A DNA stretch of 64,000 nt from Isoetes taiwanensis. Lineage: Eukaryota > Streptophyta > Lycopodiopsida > Isoetales > Isoetaceae. The notes beneath the pieces were generated by a model. That model was given only the letters and a program-made list of their open reading frames with translations, was not told the DNA's origin and ran no database searches. The number at the start of each line of letters is the position of its first letter. Position 1 is the first letter of the stretch. The stretch is taken from the NCBI GenBank assembly GCA_021234155.1, contig JAJEKV010000136.1:868001-932000 (forward strand), written 5' to 3'. A program made the translations under genes and the position numbers. Shown here piece after piece: positions 57,286 to 64,000 of this stretch.

Positions 57286-57668
57286 AATTTATCATGAAGA
57301 ACAAGATTGCGTATTAAACGGGAGCAAATCATCGAAACGAGAGCAAAAGGAATATTCCTCAAAGATTCCCCTTTTTTTATAAAAGGGGGTAAAACGAGGT
57401 AAAAAAAAGATGCATGAAATTCTATTTTGACCCCCCTCCAAATGACTAATTTTTTTGTGCAACGAAAGAATTGACTTTTTTAAAGTGTCACTTTTCTTAG
57501 CAAGTAGAATGTTCTTGAAGTATATTTTACAAGAGAAACTCTAATTTCAGAGGATAAAATATTTAACAAAAAATTGAAGTAAGTCTGTAACTGAAACTGT
57601 AGTATTCTCAAAATTTGAAGATAGAATCTTCATATTCACATGCAAAATTTACAGTCTTTTTCTAAGAC
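57286..57668. other. No gene recognised
   Basis: AT-rich junction between the truncated gypsy element and the DUF7869 pseudogene. No TIR or target duplication could be identified here. Confidence 0.4.
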
Positions 57669-60600
57669 TCAGTTATGTACAAAAGTGTGAGGAGTGACGA
57701 GAGAGGGATCCAGGACGTCATCATGTTCATTTATGCCATCCTCATCACCTTCACTTCTTTCACTGTCACTAGAGGAAGTGCTTGAGTTATCTTCCTCATC
57801 ACTATCAACAGATGGTGAAGCATTGCCACCACCTTCTTCATCCTCTTCTTCGTAATTACAAGCTTTTTTAAGCAAATTGATAGTCCTCTGGCGTAGACGA
57901 TTGTCAGATTTCAATTTAAAATCATAGCACAATATAGTTACGTCATTAAGGTTCAGCTCATCCCTACAACCCACCTTCTTGGACTTTCTCCCTTTTCCTT
58001 GGCTTCTCATTTCTAACTCATATCTACCTTCAAAAGCATTTTCTGAGCGTGTTGCAAGCCAATGAATCTTGAGTTTAGTGACTAAGCCTTCATCCTTGAC
58101 TGTGTCAAGCACTTTTGCTATCCAGAAAGGTCGACCTTTGTCATCCTCCTCAGTTGGAAGAGCAATTAGCATACCCTTGGTAATTTACGTGATATTACCT
58201 TGAGGCTCATTCCCGCCTCTTGTCCGAGGTACATGACTCGATCCTCGTCTTCTTCTATGCGGTGCTAATGTAGCATTGCTTGGACCTCGCTTTGGTGCTT
58301 TGGGGTTGATGGAAGGTGTTAGGCCATTGAAATGGTTCTTGCAGCTGTCTTAGAGCTATATTTTGCACAACAATTTTCTGTTCGAGAAAGAAATTACTCC
58401 ACCACATCTGATCTTCTTCTAAGAAGTACTTAAAGCCTGAGGAAATTCCATTTTCAATGGCTTTTAAGGATGACTTGGGTACTTTTCTTACCTTGGACTC
58501 CTTAGGATTTTTGAGAGGAAGTTGCTCAGCACGTTCTATGAAGGAAGTGTCTGGAATATATTTAAGGAAGCGTAATCCCTCTGGTGGACTCCAGTCCTTA
58601 GTTGTGGTATACTTCTTCCCCTGTAAGAAGCTTTGGCCATCCTTCAAGTAGAACTTGATGTGATGTTGAAAGGTGAGATCATTCAACTTGTTCACAGTTC
58701 TCTGTCTGAACGTTGAGAGAAAATAAACTCTCTGAAATCAGCAGTCTCTTTAAGAAGATCGATCACTGGAGTGGGAGTGTAAGAATCTTCAATAATTCGA
58801 ACTAAAGTAGGAAGAGAGAAAGCCTTCTTCCTTCTGAGGCGCACAGAAAATCTGCTGAACATTTGGTCAATTTGATCATGAGTGTGGCCTACATGTAAGA
58901 AATCGAGCTTCACTTTTCTAAAGATCCCTAGCTCCACTAACATGGCACATTACGCAAAGAGTGTTTGATTCTTGTTCTCCCTTGTAGTATTATTGTCAAG
59001 TTGCAGGTAAAGCACTGGTGGTCACCATGCAAGTTTGGATATGTCAAAAATACTTTGCACTTTAGACTTCCTTTGAAGACCATAGCTCCTACAAGGTGGA
59101 CCTTAACAAAACATTCCTCTGGCACATCTTTAGGAATGTTCAAGAAATGCGGTAGAGTAGTTTTTGTTTGGTCCATTCCATCAATCACAACAGACATATA
59201 TTGCAGTGGACGTTCAAGAGCTTTTTTTCTGTGTTTGGCAAGCTTTCTTCTCTCTGCTGCTTGTTGTTCACGATGTCTGGCAAGGTTCTGTTGCACAATA
59301 TCTGTGGAAGAAATCAGGTCAAAGCATTTTCTTTAAAACAAGTGAGAGATTGGAGAACATGAGCTTACTTCTTTCGACCTCTGTCTTTGCAGTTTCTCGT
59401 TGACTCTTTAATTCTGCACACCTTGAACAAACAGACATTCTATGTCTCCTGGGAATTTTCACTAAACCGAATTCACTTTTCCACAGTCTGGTGAAGTGTG
59501 AGTAAGAGATGTGCTGAAGCTGAGTGCAAGTCTCTTTGTACTCATTAAAAACATCTTTTTTGGTCATGTTATCAGTTAAATGATACATGTTGCTGTTAGG
59601 CAGCTTCTCACATGTTTCTCTAAAATATTTCTCCATCTATGACACAGCAGCAAGGGCATGCATGGTTACAACTCTTCTTGGTCTACAATGATCATCAATT
59701 GCTGGATTTTTGTCCAGTCTTTTGTGTATTCTAGACATTCTGGTGGACCCTAAATGGTGGACAACCATAAAGCATTTCTGGCAAACTTCTTGTCGGTTAA
59801 TGTAGTGCAAGAAGGTGTTGCGGTCTGGTCTTACATGATAGGCCAAGTAGGCATTCTGGTCATCCAATGTCATTGAACTGTAATTGTCTCTAATTGCTCG
59901 TAATTTAGACATGTTAAATTTGTTGATGCAACCCAATGAGTAACATTTACTTCTTAAAAGTCTTCTCATTTTATGCTCGTCCATAAGGTTTCTTCTTCTT
60001 ATAGAGAAGCATGCTCTCAAACCATAATCCACCTTGAATTTCTTGGTGGACTGGCTAGAGAATGTGTAATCTCGTTGCACTTCGTTGGTGTCTTCATCTT
60101 TCAAGAGAGTTCTACTCCGGGGTGACCTCCCTCTACCCTTAGTGGTGTGCTTGTAGAGGAGAACAAACCACGTGAAGCTGTACCCGGATAAGGCGGAGGT
60201 ACAGTGTTGAATGAAGGAGATGGGCCACCATATGATGTGCCAGCGAAAGTTGTTGTAGCTTCTTCATAAGGAGTTCGTTCAAACATGTCTCTTATAGCGC
60301 ATGAAATTACGCAAACCCATGTGTCACCACCGGTTGTGTGAAGAGGAGTAGATGTTGCAAGGTCGTCTTCATTTGTAGTGAGATCGTGGTGGGAGAAGCT
60401 ATAGTGAATCTCGCATCTTGAGCGTCTTTGTATTCTGGTATGTGTAAGTGAAGATGGAGAAACAACAAAGGGTTGAGGTAGTCTGTTTCGAAAAATTTTC
60501 TGAGGTCGAGCCATTGTAGTGTCGGGGGATGGTACAAATGGTGGTGGAAGATTGCTACGTGCAACAGGTGAGGCTTTGAAAGGAGGTGGCAGCCGGTTTC

Positions 60601-60808
60601 CTACTGGACTTGGAGAGGGTTGGAAAGGTGGTGGCAATCTACTAGTTACTGGACTCGGAGTGTCTTCGAGAAGCAACAAAGACCTTGTCGAGGTAGATGT
60701 TGAAGAAGCATCTCCGTCTTGTGTTCCATCTGAAGTAGAGGTACTTGGGCAAACAAATGGTGGTGGAAGTTTGTTCACGAAGCGGTTAACCATGTTAAAC
60801 AACTGCAA
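57669..60808 (-). pseudogene. DUF7869-type protein, candidate RNase H-fold nuclease
   Basis: Minus-strand blocks in order: a proline-rich N-terminus with five LPPPFxxSP-type repeats (60,770-60,470); a Cys-containing region (EVCQKCFMVVHHLGSTRMSR); HRMSVCSRCAELKSQRETAK; a GT-AG intron (59,302-59,368); then a basic helix and VVIDGMDQTKTTLPHF (59,180), LQLDNNTTRENKN (58,985) and LDFLHVGHTHDQIDQMFSRF (58,880); and a C-terminal PFWIAKVLDTV/KLKIHWLATRS part like a BAH/SH3-type module, with an acidic tail. IDGMDQ, LDN..ENKN and GHTHDxIDxxFS are, from memory, the DUF7869 signature. They are spaced like the acidic residues of an RNase H-fold DDE enzyme (inference). Lesions: frameshift near 60,110, TAG at 59,637, TAA in LFA*CAM, frameshifts near 59,000, 58,700 and 58,200. 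Confidence 0.72.
59302..59368 (-). other. Spliceosomal intron in DUF7869 gene
   Basis: On the minus strand the donor AA|GTAAGC and acceptor TTCCACAG|AT bound a 67-bp intron. Its removal joins KTEVER to IVQQNLARHREQQ in one frame. It shows the gene was a normal nuclear gene. Confidence 0.75.
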
Positions 60809-61634
60809 AAAATTGTGGACTTGTTACTAACTCACAAGTCGATTGGACTAATGATATTCGAGAATACAAATGCTATTCCGGAATAGTATTTTGTGTGCAG
60901 CATTTGCTGTGTGTGTGCAAAGATGCTATTCCAGAATACACTTCAGAGTGTTTGGACAAGACGTATTCCGCATCACATAGAAAGACACAACTGACAGTGG
61001 CCTACCTTTAAAAAGGAAAATTGAGCGCCTCAGTTGCGTATTCCGCTTCCAGAGATTTAGTCGCCAGCCCGAGCGCCTTCCGATCTATATTGATTTGCTG
61101 TATTCCGATTTACATAGCGAAAATAATGGACAGGTAAGCATGTAAAGTACATAGTACGTCTTTCGTGTGTTTCCTGATTTGCTTTTGTAGGCCAAAGTGT
61201 ATTCCAGAATACACTTTATACACTTTGCTCACTGGCGAAGTGCAAAGTGTATTCCGGAATACACTTTGCACTACGCCTGAAGGGCAAAGTGTATTCCGGA
61301 ATACTTTGCACTTCGCCTGATGGGCAAAGTGTATTCTGGAATACACTTTGCACTTCGCCAGTGAGCAACAGAATACACTTTGCTTGTCTTCTTGAAAACA
61401 CTTGTTTTTTTGCACTTAAACATACCACTTTTTAGCTGAAACAGACCACTTTTTAGGTTAAACATACCACTTTTTAGTCCAATTAAGGCATAAAAAATTG
61501 AGTTAGAGTGACAATATGTTTGCTTGTTTTCATGTCTTTTGCTGGCCTTTAGGGCACAAGATTAGTAAATCTTATTCTGGAATACAGCTTCCGTCCCATT
61601 TTCTGTCTTAACATTGTTGTTTTTAACGTTTCAG
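60809..61634. promoter_or_regulatory. Divergent intergenic region with palindrome cluster
   Basis: The palindrome GTATTCCGGAATAC or a one-base variant occurs at 60,855 (TATTCGAGAATA), 60,873, 60,927, 61,199, 61,249, 61,291, 61,331 and 61,573. Half-sites GTATTCCG lie near 60,963, 61,038, 61,100 and 61,370. Another full copy is in the plus-gene intron at 63,030. It sits exactly between the two divergent start regions, so it could serve as shared promoter operators, a partition-like centromere, or transposase-binding sites. No function is shown by sequence alone. Confidence 0.75.
61228..61370. repeat. Nested cruciform array
   Basis: A perfect 34-bp palindrome is centred at 61,255/61,256 (half-arm AGTGCAAAGTGTATTCC). 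Flanking words GCTCACTGGCGAAGTGC and the mirror GCACTTCGCCAGTGAGC place the whole 140 bp in one larger inverted repeat, holding three copies of the 14-bp core. Confidence 0.9.
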
Positions 61635-63317
61635 TGGCAGGGAGGAAGGAAGCAAAAAAGCACCCAAAAAAATCTCTGAAGCTTAGGCGCCCACACCCTC
61701 AGAAGCACACCGCTAACACGGACGAGCCTGCGATATACGAAAACTTTCAAACGCAATGGTTCGTAACCAGGGGTGCAGACGGAAAATACAACACACTGAC
61801 GTTTCTGTACGTCTGTAAGAGAGCTGGGAACAAAAGGTACGCCGACACCGAGTTCGTTAACCTTGGAACAATAAAAGAGGTCTCAGAGGTTGCCGGACAA
61901 GGAGGTCAGGTGGGGAGGCTATCCTTCAAGACCTCCCAAGGGTTCATTATTGTAGACATCGCATTCTTTAGAATTGTCAGTGTGCAACCACAGGCATTGT
62001 ACAAATTCTTTTCACACTACCGGACAAAACGAAGCCTGTGTTCACTAATTAGACAGGTTTGTTCTAGTACAAGCGAGGACTTTCCTGTCAGTGGGTCCGA
62101 GCAATCAGATGGAGGTAGATCAGGATCATCACCTTCTCCTAGTACTTCAGGGAGGTCATCAGATGGAGGGTCCCAAGAACAAGAAGAGGAAGTTCCCCCA
62201 GTGCCGCCAAAGAAACTTAGCAGGCCAAGAGCCACCATAGCCGCTAAGGAACCAAAGAAGCGGAAGGTACAGCAGCTTGAAGTTGCAGAAATCCCCGAGG
62301 AACAACCGAAAACGAAGAAGGGAAAGGGCAAGGCACCTAGGGTGGCCATTAAAGAAAAAAAGGTGGACAAGACCTCAGAGAGGATGGAAGTAATTAATCA
62401 GAACAAGTATGTGCAAGGTGTAATATACTTGCCAGTAACTTCCATGAGATTGCCACCGAAGAATGAAGATGGTGAGCGCCCCCTTCAGGTTCGCAAAATC
62501 TATGCTGACCACTTAAGAATTCTGAAGGACAGAATAAGGAGCAATCCCAATGCCCATGTTGCTCCAATTGTTGTTCTTGTTGACAGATCCCAGTGCATGG
62601 ACCCCTACGACAGAGAAAAAACAGACATCTACATGCACTATGTCCTTGGGGGGGAAACCACAGTTTCAAAGCAAGGAGGCAGTTGTACAAGGAGAAACAC
62701 AATCCAAGATATCTCTCTGTGCTCTGCGCTGTTTACTGTGGCCTAATAGACGAAGAAGCCAAAATCGTTGCCAACGCGCACAATGCTGACAACGAATACA
62801 AGCTTAAAATGAGTTTCGTGGACAAAATCAGGTTCATGCACAGGGAATATGTTATATTTAAAGAAAAATATGGAGATGATTTAAAGAAACCACAATACTC
62901 TCTGGAACTGAAGGAAGCGTGTGCTGTGGAGTGCTGCCTCAAATACGACGAGGCTAACAAACGGCAGTCTCTAATACCACATGACAACTGGTTCCAACTA
63001 GCCTTCAGAGACGGCAGAGTAAGTTTCTTGTATTCTGGAATACCCCTGCAACCCTCCCACTGACATCGCTTTTTTCTCTGCAGATTTGGGACCTCCAAAA
63101 CGAAATCTTCACCATGTTCGAGCGTGGTGATTTGAAAAGCAAAGGAAAGGTCTCCGAAAAGAAAAAAGGATCCGACGCCCCCAAAAAGGAAATGACAATA
63201 ACTGTCTGGCGAGAAATGCAGGGCTTCACAGATATGGATATACTAGAAAGGCTACTGCAAAAGGTTGTTGATAAGGAATTTACACTAGAAGAAATGTCCA
63301 AGGAGCTCTACAAGTAA
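61635..63317 (+). pseudogene. ParB/sulfiredoxin-like domain protein
   Basis: The frame opens at an acceptor (GTTTCAG|TGGCAGG), not at an ATG; an upstream exon is required (ATGGACAG|GTAAGC at 61,128-61,135 is one candidate, but its phase does not fit). Parts: a basic N-terminus; a globular region with TQWFVTRGADGKYNTLTFLY; a Ser/Pro and Lys-rich linker (AKEPKKRKVQ, likely nuclear localisation); then VRKIYADHLRILKDRI, HVAPIVVLVD, YVLGGNHSFKA and IVANAHNADNEYKL. The last four match the order of the ParB N-terminal fold: PI.V, then a GG/GERR-like turn followed by A, then a (E/A)N.xN box. After a 65-bp intron (63,019-63,083) the protein ends in an acidic/helical tail (KELYK). One lesion: a run of seven G at 62,648 puts the GGNH motif out of frame. 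ParB homology is by motif only. Confidence 0.6.
63019..63083 (+). other. Intron holding a 14-bp palindrome
   Basis: GCAGA|GTAAGT and TCTCTGCAG|ATT bound 65 bp, and splicing joins DGR to IWDLQNEIF in frame. The intron contains GTATTCTGGAATAC at 63,030-63,043, the same site as the intergenic cluster. Confidence 0.8.
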
Positions 63318-63375
63318 GAATGCCACTTTGGATTTTTTGTTTGATAGGAAGAAGTGTTTTCCGAAATACACTGTG

Positions 63376-63978
63376 CAGGGAATAAATTACTAATCGCATA
63401 TTTCTTATTAGCTAAAATGACTTTAGCTAAACTTGCTCGATTTTAATCCCAAAACTTTCTGTGGTTTAGCTAAGCTCTACATATTTTTCCTCTTATACTT
63501 TCTAGCGTTTAGCTAAACTAACCTAAATATCATCCCAAAAATTTCTATGGTATGGCCAAAGAAAATATTAAGCCAAATCATTATACTTCATTTCAATTGT
63601 TTCCACTTATCTTAGTCATTTTCTTCGTGAAAATATCCTAAAATAATGCTAATTAGCAAAGTCTAGGACCCAAATTAATTCATAATGTTGGAAACTAAAC
63701 TATTAATCATATATTTCTTATAGACTAGAATGATGTTAGCTAAACTAGCCTGAAGTTCATTCTTAAAGTTTCTATGGTTTAGCTAAACAATACCAAATTT
63801 CACTCTCTTACTTTCTAGCGTTTGGCTAAAGAGCTCCAGGGTTGGCGCAGTCCCGAAAAAAGTTAAGCTAAAATTATTATTTTTTTCCCAATTTTTTCCA
63901 TTTACTTTAGCCAATTTTTTTCGAAAATGTGCTAAAAAATCGCCAAATAGCTAAGTTTAGCCCTTAAATTATTCCATG
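63376..63978. mobile_element. Dimeric hAT-like MITE, 603 bp
   Basis: The outer ends CAGGGAATAAATTACT and the mirror TTAAATTATTCCATG are flanked by the perfect 8-bp duplication ACACTGTG (63,368-63,375; 63,979-63,986). Inside are two diverged head-to-tail copies (63,376-63,687 and 63,688-63,978), each with GCTAAA-rich ends. Same family as 49,262-50,449. It lies about 60 bp past the stop codon of the ParB-like gene. Confidence 0.85.
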
Positions 63979-64000
63979 ACACTGTGGCTCACACACGAAA

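Noticed and set aside
61634-61636. GTG as start codon of the ParB-like frame
   Set aside because: GTG starts are not expected in a nuclear plant gene; the position is directly at a TTTCAG splice acceptor, so an upstream exon is more likely.

Overview
The window reads as land-plant nuclear DNA that is gene-poor and rich in repeats. The evidence is GT-AG introns, plant-type gene families (an RBK-like receptor-like cytoplasmic kinase, a DUF309 protein, an NFD4-like MFS transporter, a myosin XI tail, an intronless-type MAPKKK tail, a PPR fragment) and typical plant transposable elements. A DIRS-type element and a DUF7869/ParB-like gene pair make a seed-free plant (fern, lycophyte or bryophyte) more likely than a flowering plant; that is inference. 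No bacterial operon, CRISPR array or rRNA was seen.

Layout, 0-20 kb: a decayed RLCK VI-like kinase (minus), a 1.57-kb near-perfect palindrome (3.6-5.2 kb), unidentified exon-like segments (6.8-10.4 kb), a Helitron-like 3' end (13.7 kb), a phospholipase A2-family fragment and a myosin XI tail fragment (14-15.5 kb), a second copy of the palindrome's core repeat (16 kb) and a LINE reverse-transcriptase remnant (18 kb).

20-32 kb: a full-length but decayed L1-type LINE (minus), then a 5'-truncated DIRS-type element with RNase H and tyrosine recombinase (minus), then satellite-like repeats. 32-40 kb: the one clearly intact cellular gene (DUF309, three exons, minus), with an intact Ty1/copia element about 0.9 kb upstream that has identical-looking 169-bp LTRs and a 5-bp target duplication.

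40-57 kb: a MAPKKK pseudogene, a tRNA-like/SINE-like insertion, a lone copia LTR, a second LINE remnant, PIF/Harbinger-like and hAT-like non-autonomous elements (two hAT-like elements have perfect 8-bp target duplications), a PPR fragment, the last exon of an NFD4-like transporter, and a truncated Ty3/gypsy chromovirus (3' LTR plus integrase tail and chromodomain) inserted just upstream of that exon.

57.6-63.3 kb is the most unusual part. Two genes diverge from about 0.8 kb of DNA packed with the palindrome GTATTCCGGAATAC. The minus gene is a DUF7869-type protein with an RNase H-fold-like acidic motif set; the plus gene carries a ParB/sulfiredoxin-like domain. Both show lesions in this copy. 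The arrangement (candidate nuclease/transposase, candidate ParB-like DNA-binding protein, clustered palindromic sites between them) suggests an undescribed two-gene mobile element or partition-like module. The window ends in a dimeric hAT-like MITE.
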